From a virus: a stretch of 30,319 bases of DNA. The notes below the pieces were generated by a model that ran no database searches, was not told where the DNA came from, and was given only the letters and a program-made list of their open reading frames with translations. Below are positions 6,148 to 13,621 of this stretch, piece after piece. The position numbers and the translations under genes are program-made. The DNA is taken from the IMG/VR virus record IMGVR_UViG_3300020463_002949, positions 1 to 30,319 of that record; one strand, 5' to 3'. Position 1 is the first letter of the stretch. Every line of letters begins with the position of its first letter.

Positions 6148-6489
6148 TTACCAATCGTCTCCGTCTATGTTAATATTAATACCCGGTCTTTCTTTTGGTT
6201 CTTCTGGTTCAGGAGCAGGCTCTTCAGCTGGTGCTGATGATTTATTACCAAATATTTTACCAATTTCAGCTATACCAAAACACCCTAAGGTAATAAATAA
6301 AAATGAATCATAAATAAATTCATTTATTACTAAATCTTCACCAAAATAACCAGTTATAAGATCTGCAAATGCAAATAATGTCATTATTGCAAAAGCAGCA
6401 AATCCAACTACTGATTTTTCATTTATATCATTTTTGTCGTTAAATAGATTTTTAAATGCCATTAATTTATTCTTTAATTTATTAAACAT
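6148..6489 (-). CDS. Holin-like two-helix membrane protein (113 aa)
   Basis: A basic N-terminus (MFNKLKNKLMAFKNLF) is followed by two hydrophobic segments (about 28-48 and 59-80) and a Pro/Glu-rich acidic tail (about 84-113, EEPAPEPEEPKE). Size, two helices and charged tail fit a class II holin, and the adjacent DUF5675-like gene supports a lysis cassette. No family was recognised for certain. It is preceded by a late-type box 28 bp upstream (6517-6524). Confidence 0.5.
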   Translation of the reverse strand: MFNKLKNKLMAFKNLFNDKNDINEKSVVGFAAFAIMTLFAFADLITGYFGEDLVINEFIYDSFLFITLGCFGIAEIGKIFGNKSSAPAEEPAPEPEEPKERPGININIDGDDW

Positions 6490-6516
6490 ATAATAACTTT
6501 TTGTAAAACGTTTTAT

Positions 6517-6524
6517 TATAAATA
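6517..6524 (-). promoter_or_regulatory. Late-type box ATATTTATAATAAAACG
   Basis: The minus strand reads ATATTTATAATAAAACGTTT between the lipoprotein stop (6527) and the holin-like ATG (6489). The same string, down to the trailing CGTTT, occurs before the 60-aa gene at 25303-25310. It contains TATAAT. On the opposite strand it reads TATAAATA, the T4 late-promoter octamer. Confidence 0.5.
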
Positions 6525-6526
6525 TA

Positions 6527-7084
6527 TTAATCTATTAAGTACCCATAAGGAGTAGATGCAATATCTAAACCTATAGGCCAGTTTTCTAATCTCATTGATA
6601 CTGTCATATTAGCTTGAATATAAGGATTATAAAATTCTCCTTCAGCAGTTAGACAAATCAAACCACTATGTGCCCCTCCTAATTGACCAGCATCTTGTAC
6701 TATTACTTCATTCCAAACTACATATTCATCATTTCCTGGTATTTCTACTCCAGCATATTTATTATCTGGTGCTTCCCAAGTATAAGTTCCTACGTCTAAT
6801 AATTCACCATCATCATTAGCATCATAGTCTAAACAGTATAATGCAAAGTGTTGTCTATCTAATCTTATTTCACCATCGTCTACTTGAAGATATAAAATAA
6901 AGATTTTTCTTAAATTTTCATCTACTAATTTAGATCCACCAAAAGTTTTTATTTGAGCATACCTGTCACGAGGATCAAAAGATTCTCCATTTAAACTAAT
7001 TTCAAAAATTGGTTCTAAAACTTCTTCTTCTTTCTCACACCCTAATAATAGGAATAAAACAATAAATAATAATAATTTTTTCAT
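6527..7084 (-). CDS. Predicted surface lipoprotein (185 aa)
   Basis: The signal sequence MKKLLLFIVLFLLLGC ends in a lipobox (LLGC, Cys16), so the mature protein is lipidated. The residues after the cysteine are EKEEEV. In Bacteroidota an acidic/lysine patch just after the +1 cysteine (C-x-K-(D/E)2 type) sends lipoproteins to the outer face of the outer membrane. The remaining 160 residues look like a beta-rich secreted domain (YDANDDGELLDVGTYTWE, later MTVSMRLENWPIG) with no family I recognise. It lies 1 bp from the exported thioredoxin-like gene. Phage lipoproteins elsewhere block receptors for superinfecting phage; a similar role here is inference. Confidence 0.7.
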   Translation of the reverse strand: MKKLLLFIVLFLLLGCEKEEEVLEPIFEISLNGESFDPRDRYAQIKTFGGSKLVDENLRKIFILYLQVDDGEIRLDRQHFALYCLDYDANDDGELLDVGTYTWEAPDNKYAGVEIPGNDEYVVWNEVIVQDAGQLGGAHSGLICLTAEGEFYNPYIQANMTVSMRLENWPIGLDIASTPYGYLID

Positions 7085-7085
7085 T

Positions 7086-7502
7086 TTAAAATTGGTTGGA
7101 TAATCTAGCTTCTGCTATAGCTTCTTTAACTTCTTCTAATGTAGCAGGGAAAAGTAAATCTAATCCTGCTTTAAATTTAAATAATATTTCTCCATCTACT
7201 ATAATAAATAAAGTTGGAGCCATTCTTACTCTATATTTTTTCTTTGCTATTGGGGCTTTTGCAATATCTACACGATAATATTGAACATCCTGCAGTTTAT
7301 CCCAATCTGCAAAACAATTAGCTTCGTTAAATTTAGCCCAATATTCAACAACTTTAATTTCTATTTCATCATCTCCAAATGCTTCTTTTCCATTTATTAC
7401 ATCTTCATAGTTAGAATCATCTAGCCAATATTTGTCAGGAACTTCACTTTGTCCAAAAAGAATTGAGGGGATTACCAGTAGTACTAATAATAATTTTTTC
7501 AT
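7086..7502 (-). CDS. Exported thioredoxin-fold protein without CXXC (138 aa)
   Basis: A signal peptide, MKKLLLVLLVIPSILFGQ, of a type common in Flavobacteriia (ending FGQ) predicts a periplasmic protein. The mature part follows the thioredoxin fold order: a strand IEIKVVEYWAKFNEANCF (48-65), then YYRVDIAKAP, and the cis-proline loop MAPTLFIIVDGE (93-104) before a C-terminal helix. The usual WCxxC position reads WAKFNEANC, with a single cysteine (Cys64), so it cannot act as a classical dithiol reductase. It may be a binding or chaperone version of the fold. It is the middle gene of an exported run (440-aa barrel, 94-aa, this, 185-aa lipoprotein) with gaps of 1-2 bp. Confidence 0.7.
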   Translation of the reverse strand: MKKLLLVLLVIPSILFGQSEVPDKYWLDDSNYEDVINGKEAFGDDEIEIKVVEYWAKFNEANCFADWDKLQDVQYYRVDIAKAPIAKKKYRVRMAPTLFIIVDGEILFKFKAGLDLLFPATLEEVKEAIAEARLSNQF

Positions 7503-7504
7503 AG

Positions 7505-7789
7505 TTATCTTTCTTTGGATACTTCGTACATGCGATCTTCTAGTTTATCTAATTTATCTAGAATCATTTCAACATCTTCTTGAGTATCCATAATTGTTTG
7601 TCGAATTAACTCATCCTTTAAGTCATATTCTACTCTTTCAATAACTGGTTCAGGTTGGGTTGCTGCGTAAGCGATATCTGCTTTTAATGTAAACCACATA
7701 CCTGCTAAAGAAATAACAAATGCTACTATCATTCCTATTGTTTTTAAATCTAAGGTTACTTTAGTATCCTCACCTATTTGCTTTGCCAT
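7505..7789 (-). CDS. Membrane-anchored coiled-coil protein (94 aa)
   Basis: A short N-terminal part is followed by one transmembrane segment (about 17-35, TIGMIVAFVISLAGMWFTL). The C-terminal half (50-94) is charged and helical, with heptad-like leucines and isoleucines (IMDTQEDVEMILDKLDKLED). This single-helix plus coiled-coil form is that of an inner-membrane spanin or other phage envelope connector. The nearby lipoprotein genes could supply an outer-membrane partner, but no pairing is proven. It lies 1 bp after the barrel gene. Confidence 0.55.
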   Translation of the reverse strand: MAKQIGEDTKVTLDLKTIGMIVAFVISLAGMWFTLKADIAYAATQPEPVIERVEYDLKDELIRQTIMDTQEDVEMILDKLDKLEDRMYEVSKER

Positions 7790-7790
7790 C

Positions 7791-9113
7791 TTATCTAAAT
7801 GTATAATTTATTCCAAAGGTTGAGTTGTAAAACTTTGTGTCCCACATTTTGTTATACTCTCCTTCTACGAATACTCCTAAATTTTTTCCAATTTTCCATC
7901 CAAAGTTAACACCAAATTGATAATCTTCCCATTGTTCAAATTCAGCATCTTGCCTTAATCCACCTTTGCCCCAGTTATTTCTATTACCATAATTAAAATC
8001 TCCATCACCTGATACGTAGCTATGGTATGGAGGTAAATAATTAGCGTAAGCGTGTAACCAAAAATTATTTTGGTAATGATAAAAATCAGCTCCAATAATA
8101 GGGGATACAACACCAAAAGCACCAATTAAATCCCATTGTTCGTTATTAAATCTATTAACTAAATCTCTAAATACCGTATTACGAAAATCTAAATCAGAAT
8201 AGGCAACTATTTGGTTTTGAGGATTATACCAATACCAATCATAATTTGTTACTTCTTCTCCTGTTTCTGGATCATAACTAGTTGATTCATATCCTACATC
8301 TGTAAACCCATATTGGTATCCTAAAGAGTACCATGGGTTTGATGGAAATTCAATTGGGTTACCATTTTCATCTAAGAATGGGTTACCATTTTGATCAAAA
8401 AACTGTTCAGTTTCATTTAACCATATTTCAATTGGATTATAACCATAAGCTCGCTCATGTGTTCTATAAATTGCTCCAGCACTAATACTAAATTTCTTTC
8501 CAATAGGTAATCTAGCTCTTAATTCAGCTGATTTATAAGAAAAGTCAAATGTTCCTTGTTCTCTGGATTCTATTTTTGCAATATGGTACTTTCCTGTGTG
8601 TCTTAAAAAATATCTCCAATTAGTAAATTCTTCTCCTCTTAATCTTTCTTTTTCAAAATGAAATAAATATTCGAATCCATCTACTGCTGATGTAGGAGCT
8701 GATAATGCCTGTTGGTTTTCTCTATATGCATTACCTGTCCAAAAGTTATTAGGTTTTCTTTCATAACCAAATCTACCTAATTTTCTAATACCAACTCCAT
8801 ACCTATAGTCAAAATCAAAATAATCTGTTACTTCAACTACTCTTGGAACACCATATAAATCACCATCAGCTGGTCTTTCTATAAAATAATCTTTTCTTGA
8901 GTTTTCATACGCATTTCTAATATCTCCAGCTGCATATATAGTTCCATATTTTAAAAAATCTTTATAAACATCTTTAAAAAATGTAAATGGTTTTTTATCT
9001 TTTTTAATTTCAATTGTTTCTGATTGTGAAGATACTGGGATTAAAGGACCATCCTGACTGTATGTAGATGTTGTCAGTAACAATATAAGTACTAATAATG
9101 TTAATTTTTTCAT
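7791..9113 (-). CDS. Outer-membrane beta-barrel protein with signal peptide (440 aa)
   Basis: A typical Bacteroidota signal peptide (MKKLTLLVLILLLTTSTYSQ, cleavage likely after Gln20) precedes a long mature part dominated by alternating aromatic/polar strands. It ends in a barrel-like last strand, STFGINYTFR, with phenylalanine at the penultimate position as in many outer-membrane proteins. Examples of strands are FEYLFHFEKERL, GTFDFSYKSAELRARL, KFSISAGAIY and GVFVEGEY. A hydrophilic loop carries a doubled D-x-NGNP motif (DQNGNPF, DENGNPI; about 239-252), possibly calcium binding. This is not a virion-type protein; it should go to the host outer membrane during infection. It is preceded by a late-type box and a terminator, so it heads the envelope operon. 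Phage-encoded porins are known elsewhere (Lc of phage PA-2). Function here is unknown. Confidence 0.75.
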   Translation of the reverse strand: MKKLTLLVLILLLTTSTYSQDGPLIPVSSQSETIEIKKDKKPFTFFKDVYKDFLKYGTIYAAGDIRNAYENSRKDYFIERPADGDLYGVPRVVEVTDYFDFDYRYGVGIRKLGRFGYERKPNNFWTGNAYRENQQALSAPTSAVDGFEYLFHFEKERLRGEEFTNWRYFLRHTGKYHIAKIESREQGTFDFSYKSAELRARLPIGKKFSISAGAIYRTHERAYGYNPIEIWLNETEQFFDQNGNPFLDENGNPIEFPSNPWYSLGYQYGFTDVGYESTSYDPETGEEVTNYDWYWYNPQNQIVAYSDLDFRNTVFRDLVNRFNNEQWDLIGAFGVVSPIIGADFYHYQNNFWLHAYANYLPPYHSYVSGDGDFNYGNRNNWGKGGLRQDAEFEQWEDYQFGVNFGWKIGKNLGVFVEGEYNKMWDTKFYNSTFGINYTFR

Positions 9114-9170
9114 ATAGTTTAATTTATTTATTTATGTAGATAACTATATTTCTCGGAACTATTATTTGCC

Positions 9171-9178
9171 TATAAATA
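9171..9178 (-). promoter_or_regulatory. Late-type box CATATTTATAG
   Basis: The minus strand reads TTTTTTCATATTTATAGG directly below the terminator at 9181-9207 and 58 bp upstream of ATG 9113. The T-tract followed by CATATTTATA also occurs at 27652-27668, so terminator plus box forms a repeated module. Confidence 0.45.
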
Positions 9179-9180
9179 TG

Positions 9181-9207
9181 AAAAAAGGAGATGCTAGTGC
9201 ATCTCCT
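9181..9207 (-). terminator. Rho-independent terminator after the replication operon
   Basis: A perfect 9-bp stem (AGGAGATGC, loop ACTA on the transcribed strand, GCATCTCCT) is followed on the minus strand by a run of T. It lies 26 bp below the stop of the 76-aa gene and just above the late-type box of the barrel gene, cleanly separating the two transcription units. Confidence 0.85.
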
Positions 9208-9233
9208 CTTAATTTTCCTTGTAATCTTTTATA

Positions 9234-9464
9234 CTATTTTTTTAGTATATGAATCAGTACAAATGCACCAACTAGGCCTAATAAGCCTTTTCCATCTAGA
9301 TTACCAAGTATTCCCATAATATTATCCACTACAGATATATCTTTCCAAAAAGGGATACCAACTCCGCCAAATAATACTTCAAGTACTACTCCGAGTGCAA
9401 TAACTGAAATTCCTATTTCAGTCAGTTTGTTGGCCCAAGAGCCAATCTTAGTTAAAATTTCCAT
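9234..9464 (-). CDS. Small membrane protein (76 aa)
   Basis: The frame is open to 9503, but the ATG at 9464 gives a sensible start (MEILTKIGSWANKLTEIG); the 13 extra residues are hydrophobic and less likely. There are two hydrophobic segments: about 17-35 (IGISVIALGVVLEVLFGGV) and 57-74. It is the last gene of the nrdA operon, 67 bp below the nrdA stop, and is followed by a terminator. I do not recognise it. Confidence 0.55.
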   Translation of the reverse strand: MEILTKIGSWANKLTEIGISVIALGVVLEVLFGGVGIPFWKDISVVDNIMGILGNLDGKGLLGLVGAFVLIHILKK

Positions 9465-9531
9465 AAAATATATGATTTTAGTTAAACAAAATATAACTAA
9501 CAACTATGAAGAATAACATTAATACATATGC

Positions 9532-11247
9532 TTACCCATCACAAGACACACAATCTGCCATTCTTGAACCAAGATCACCTTTTATCACACTATCAGTTCT
9601 TAGGTAATATAATGTTTTTATTCCAAGTTTCCATGCCTCCATGTGTACTTGATTTATCCATTTTGGTGAATCATTGGGATCAAATGAAAGATTCAAAGAT
9701 TGTGTTTGGTCAATATATCTTTGTCTTATAGCAGCTTGTCGTACTAATTCTAATTGATTTATTTCAGAAAACGTAAGAAATAACTCCTTTTCACTAGGGG
9801 TTAATACATTATCAGGTAAGTTTTGGGCTGATCCCCCATCCTGTAACATTTGATCCCACCATTTATTTTTATCTTCTTTCTTTTCTTGTAATAATGTTTG
9901 TAATACTTTATTTTTTCTAATAAACGTTCCTTTAGCACCATTAAATGTATAAACATTAGCTGGTAAAGGCTCAATCCCAGCTGAAATCCCTCCAGTTATA
10001 ACTGAATTTGATACTGTTGGTGCAATAGCTAATAAATGAGTATTTCTCATTCCTGTTCCTCTACACCAAAGTGGTTCACCATATTCTTGAGCTAATGACA
10101 TAGATGCTTTTTCGGCCTGATTTCTAATATCTGAAAAAATATTATGCGTATGAGCCGTTGATGCTATTGAGTTAAATGGTAATCCTTTTTGTTGTAAAAA
10201 TGTATGCCAACCCATTACACCCAAACCTAATGCTCTACCCTTAGAAGCATGTTTATGTGTTCTTTTTAATGAATCTCTACCGCTTGATTTATCTATAAAT
10301 TCTTGCATTACTCCATCTAAAAACCAAGTAGCTAATTCAACAGCATCAGTATCTTTCCATTCATCATGTTTAGCTAAATTCATAGAAGATAAACAACAAA
10401 TAAAACTGTGTTCTTCATCTGTAAATAAAGTTATTTCAGAACAAATATTTGTCATTGTTACTTCTAAATTATTTAATCTATAGGCAATTGGATTATCTTT
10501 ATTTACATTATCTTTATACATTACGTAAGGTTCACCTGTCTCCATTCTTGCTTTTAAAATAGTTGCCCATTTATTTAAGGCATCAGGATCTCTTGCTTCT
10601 AATTTACGCATAAAAAAATCATCTACTACTACACATTGATGCAAATTTAAACATTGTCTATTTGGATCACCTTTTGGTCTACGAATTTGAAGAAATTCAT
10701 CTATATCTCCATGATTAATATCTAAATTAACTGAAGCTGCTCCTCTACGAACATTACCTTGATTAGTAGCAATAATAGCTGAATCATAAATTTTACACCA
10801 TGGTACTACACCTTCACTTTTACCATTACCTGTAATTCCTTCTCCACGTTCTCTAATGCGAGATACACTAATACCTACACCGCCACCAGATGCTGTTAAT
10901 TTCATTAGTTCCGCGTTAGTTAAACCAATTCCACGTATAGAATCGGGTGTATCAATACCAAAACAAGAAATAGGTAAACCACGATCAGTTCCCATATTTG
11001 ATAATACAGGTGAAGCTAATCCAACCCAACCATTCCAAAATAATTTAAAAAATTTATTTGCTAATTCTGGTTTTTTTAGTCTGGTTGCTGCGGCATTTGC
11101 TACTCTTCTATAAGCTGTTTTTACTGTTTCTCCAGGTAATAAATATCCCTTTGATACTGTTGCTAAAGAAATTTCATCCATCCATTCAGGGTACTGTTTT
11201 CCAGCTTCCCAATTTGTATAATCTACTTGTAGTGCGTTATTTTCCAT
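9532..11247 (-). CDS. nrdA: Ribonucleotide reductase class I, large subunit
   Basis: Reduces ribonucleoside diphosphates to deoxyribonucleotides, with NrdB. Radical-site residues are present: C95 in PISCFGID, N267/C269/E271 in TNICSEI, C284/C285 in ICCLSSMNL, and the YY pair of radical transfer in KTLYYLRTDS. The C-terminus MADCVSCDG supplies the dithiol re-reduced by thioredoxin or glutaredoxin. At 571 aa it is much shorter than the T4 or E. coli enzymes (about 750). It starts directly at the alpha10 region (WEAGKQYPEWMDE) with no ATP-cone, so dATP feedback control of the classical kind is probably absent, as would suit a phage. It starts 3 bp after nrdB, in the operon SSB-UvsX-exonuclease-helicase-NrdB-NrdA. 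Confidence 0.95.
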   Translation of the reverse strand: MENNALQVDYTNWEAGKQYPEWMDEISLATVSKGYLLPGETVKTAYRRVANAAATRLKKPELANKFFKLFWNGWVGLASPVLSNMGTDRGLPISCFGIDTPDSIRGIGLTNAELMKLTASGGGVGISVSRIRERGEGITGNGKSEGVVPWCKIYDSAIIATNQGNVRRGAASVNLDINHGDIDEFLQIRRPKGDPNRQCLNLHQCVVVDDFFMRKLEARDPDALNKWATILKARMETGEPYVMYKDNVNKDNPIAYRLNNLEVTMTNICSEITLFTDEEHSFICCLSSMNLAKHDEWKDTDAVELATWFLDGVMQEFIDKSSGRDSLKRTHKHASKGRALGLGVMGWHTFLQQKGLPFNSIASTAHTHNIFSDIRNQAEKASMSLAQEYGEPLWCRGTGMRNTHLLAIAPTVSNSVITGGISAGIEPLPANVYTFNGAKGTFIRKNKVLQTLLQEKKEDKNKWWDQMLQDGGSAQNLPDNVLTPSEKELFLTFSEINQLELVRQAAIRQRYIDQTQSLNLSFDPNDSPKWINQVHMEAWKLGIKTLYYLRTDSVIKGDLGSRMADCVSCDG

Positions 11248-11250
11248 ATT

Positions 11251-12237
11251 TTAAAATAATGAACCAGCATCCCAATTTTGAACACCTTTTGAATAATTAG
11301 TAACTCTGTTTGCAAAGAAATCTGTATGTTGTTTTCCAGCTGATAAATTATCAAACCAACTCATTCTTTGTACTGCTTCTTGATCTATACCATTTACAAT
11401 AGAACCATATCCTAAATCACCCATTTTTGTATTTAATCTATGTTTAATAAATGATACTAAATCATACTTAGTACAACCTTCTAAATCACCCATTTCATAT
11501 ACTTTATCTATAAAATCTAATTCAAGTTTAAGTGATAATAACGCTGCCTCTTCTATTTGTGCTTTTAGTTCTGGGGTGTCATATTCTGGGTGTTCCTTTA
11601 ATAATGTTCTAAATAACCAACATCCAGCATTTGAATGTAGGGATTCATCTCTAATGCTCCATTCTACAATTTGACCTACACCTTTAAGTTTATTTTGTAA
11701 TTTAAAAGATAATAAAACTGCAAATGAAGAAAATAAATTAACTCCTTCTGTAAATGCAGAAAAAATAGCTAATGATTTAGCTCTTTCATGCCAATCAGGA
11801 GTACCATCATGAGAATCTTTAACTTGCATTAATGCATCAATTTTAGCCATTGTTGTTTCATCTTCTAAAAACTCAGCAAAATTATCTAATCCTAATTCTT
11901 CATTTAATAATGAATAAGCTTCGGCATGAATAGTTTCAAAACAACCAAAAGTAACAGCCATTGCTATTACTTCAGGTTTTCTAAACCATTTAGTAACTAA
12001 AGTTGACCAATAATCATTTACTACAGTTTCAGTTTGAGCAAATCCTTTAAGTATAGAACCTATAATATTTTTTTCTGTTTCTGATAAATTTTGTTTCCAA
12101 TCATTAACATCAGCCATCATTGGTACTTCTGTCCAAAGCCAATGTGCTTGTTGTTGTTTCATATAAAAATCAAAAGCCTCCGGATATTCGAAGGGTTTGT
12201 ATACTATTCTTTCCTGTAATAATGATGTTTTTGTCAT
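11251..12237 (-). CDS. nrdB: Ribonucleotide reductase class I, small subunit
   Basis: Forms the di-iron tyrosyl radical that drives NrdA. In 328 residues the metal ligands are visible: E70 (FAQTETVV, in the place of Asp84 of E. coli NrdB), E101 and H104 (FETIHAEAY), E164 (FTEGVN), and E198 and H201 (RDESLH). Tyr108 in IHAEAY corresponds to the radical Tyr122 of E. coli, so this is a tyrosyl-radical type rather than a Tyr-less variant. W33/W35 stand near the radical-transfer tryptophan. The C-terminal KGVQNWDAGSLF would be the tail that docks on NrdA. It lies 10 bp downstream of the helicase gene. Confidence 0.95.
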   Translation of the reverse strand: MTKTSLLQERIVYKPFEYPEAFDFYMKQQQAHWLWTEVPMMADVNDWKQNLSETEKNIIGSILKGFAQTETVVNDYWSTLVTKWFRKPEVIAMAVTFGCFETIHAEAYSLLNEELGLDNFAEFLEDETTMAKIDALMQVKDSHDGTPDWHERAKSLAIFSAFTEGVNLFSSFAVLLSFKLQNKLKGVGQIVEWSIRDESLHSNAGCWLFRTLLKEHPEYDTPELKAQIEEAALLSLKLELDFIDKVYEMGDLEGCTKYDLVSFIKHRLNTKMGDLGYGSIVNGIDQEAVQRMSWFDNLSAGKQHTDFFANRVTNYSKGVQNWDAGSLF

Positions 12238-12247
12238 TTATTTTTAT

Positions 12248-13621
12248 TTATGTGTTTAGTTCAAAAAATTTCTTACGTAATAACTGTTTATCAAAAGTAT
12301 CTACATCTGTGTCAAATTTATTAGACTTTGAAGAAGGTGATAAATTATCAGATTCCTCACCTTCAACATATTCATCTTTAACAACAAAGTGACCAGTAGA
12401 AGTATCAGCTTGTATACCAAAAGTAATTCCATCCATACCATATCGGTTTTTCATTAAATGGAACCTTCCTGTATTATTAACCTTATCTTCCTTTTTACGA
12501 GATAAAGACATACAAAAATCAGTTATCATAATTTTATCGTATGACCCCGCTGCTTTATCTCCTTGGATAACTTTATCCTGTGCTCCTGCACGATTAACTT
12601 GAGAAACAGACCAAATTGGTATATTAAGTTGTCTAGCTAATCCTTTAGTACTTGTATAAATATCATCAATTTCGTCCTTACGCTCTCTATTTGTCTTTCT
12701 TGATGAAAGAAGATCTACATAATCAATTAACACTAAATCAGGTTTAACTCCCATGCTTGTGCTTTTTGCAATATGTGACTCAATTGTTGAAACTGATGCC
12801 CTACCTGTTGGATATTCTTTGATAATAAGTTGACCTGGTAATTGAGGTATTATATCCTCAATTTTATCTCTATGTGAATCTACTTTATTAACTGGTATTT
12901 TAGTAAAGAAAGCGTCATATCTTTTTCCAACATATTCTTCTCCTAATTCTAAAGTATAATGAAGTACATTATATCCTAGTCTAACTGCATGTCCTCCTAT
13001 AGCTACTAATGACCAAGATTTACCACCTCCCGGATTACCAAATATGAGACCAAAATCTCCGTTTCCAAGTCCACCCTGTAGTAATTGATCAATTTTTGGC
13101 CAAGGGGTAGGAATAGTTTCTCTTGCATTTTCTCTATAACGTTCTTCAATGTCCTTAATATATTCATGTCCTAAATTTTTATCTTGTCCTGCTTTTAAAG
13201 CGTTATCTATTAAATAACGTATACCATCAAAATCTCCACCCTTAAGTAAATCTACAGAAGACATTAATGCTTTTTTTAATTGTTGGTTTTTGCAAAAATT
13301 TGTAAATTCTTCTTGAACATACTCTAAGTCTTCATCTGAAGTTACATATGCTAATTTTAATTGTTCTTTAATAGATAATTGTAATACTTCATTATCTACT
13401 TTTAATAACTCAACTTTTAATATATCTAAAGATGGGGTTGTATGGTATTTATCATAATATTTTAATATTTCTTTAATAGCCCACTTTTGAGCTGGGTTTT
13501 CAAAATATTCATCAGAAATGATATCATGTATATTAACTAAAAATTCTTTATGAGTTAATAAAGATGATAAAACCTTTATTTGGAATTCGTGCCCGTATTG
13601 ATTTATGCTATTTAATGTCAA
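12248..13621 (-). CDS. Replicative DnaB-family helicase
   Basis: Hexameric 5'-3' DNA helicase, the counterpart of T4 gp41 or bacterial DnaB. The N-terminal part (1-150) is helical like the DnaB primase-interacting domain. The RecA-like motor has Walker A GNPGGGKS (195-202), Walker B LVLIDY (296-301) and SVSQVNR (338-344), the DnaB H3 motif with its glutamine. The tail (about 420-457) is acidic and Ser-rich. The start is TTG at 13621, overlapping the TGA stop of the exonuclease gene, which suggests coupled translation. No primase is visible in the window. Confidence 0.9.
   Translation of the reverse strand: MTLNSINQYGHEFQIKVLSSLLTHKEFLVNIHDIISDEYFENPAQKWAIKEILKYYDKYHTTPSLDILKVELLKVDNEVLQLSIKEQLKLAYVTSDEDLEYVQEEFTNFCKNQQLKKALMSSVDLLKGGDFDGIRYLIDNALKAGQDKNLGHEYIKDIEERYRENARETIPTPWPKIDQLLQGGLGNGDFGLIFGNPGGGKSWSLVAIGGHAVRLGYNVLHYTLELGEEYVGKRYDAFFTKIPVNKVDSHRDKIEDIIPQLPGQLIIKEYPTGRASVSTIESHIAKSTSMGVKPDLVLIDYVDLLSSRKTNRERKDEIDDIYTSTKGLARQLNIPIWSVSQVNRAGAQDKVIQGDKAAGSYDKIMITDFCMSLSRKKEDKVNNTGRFHLMKNRYGMDGITFGIQADTSTGHFVVKDEYVEGEESDNLSPSSKSNKFDTDVDTFDKQLLRKKFFELNT

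Noticed and set aside
5992-6237. Plus-strand 81-codon frame across the lipoprotein and holin-like genes
   Set aside because: It runs antisense across two good signal/membrane protein genes and shows no motif.
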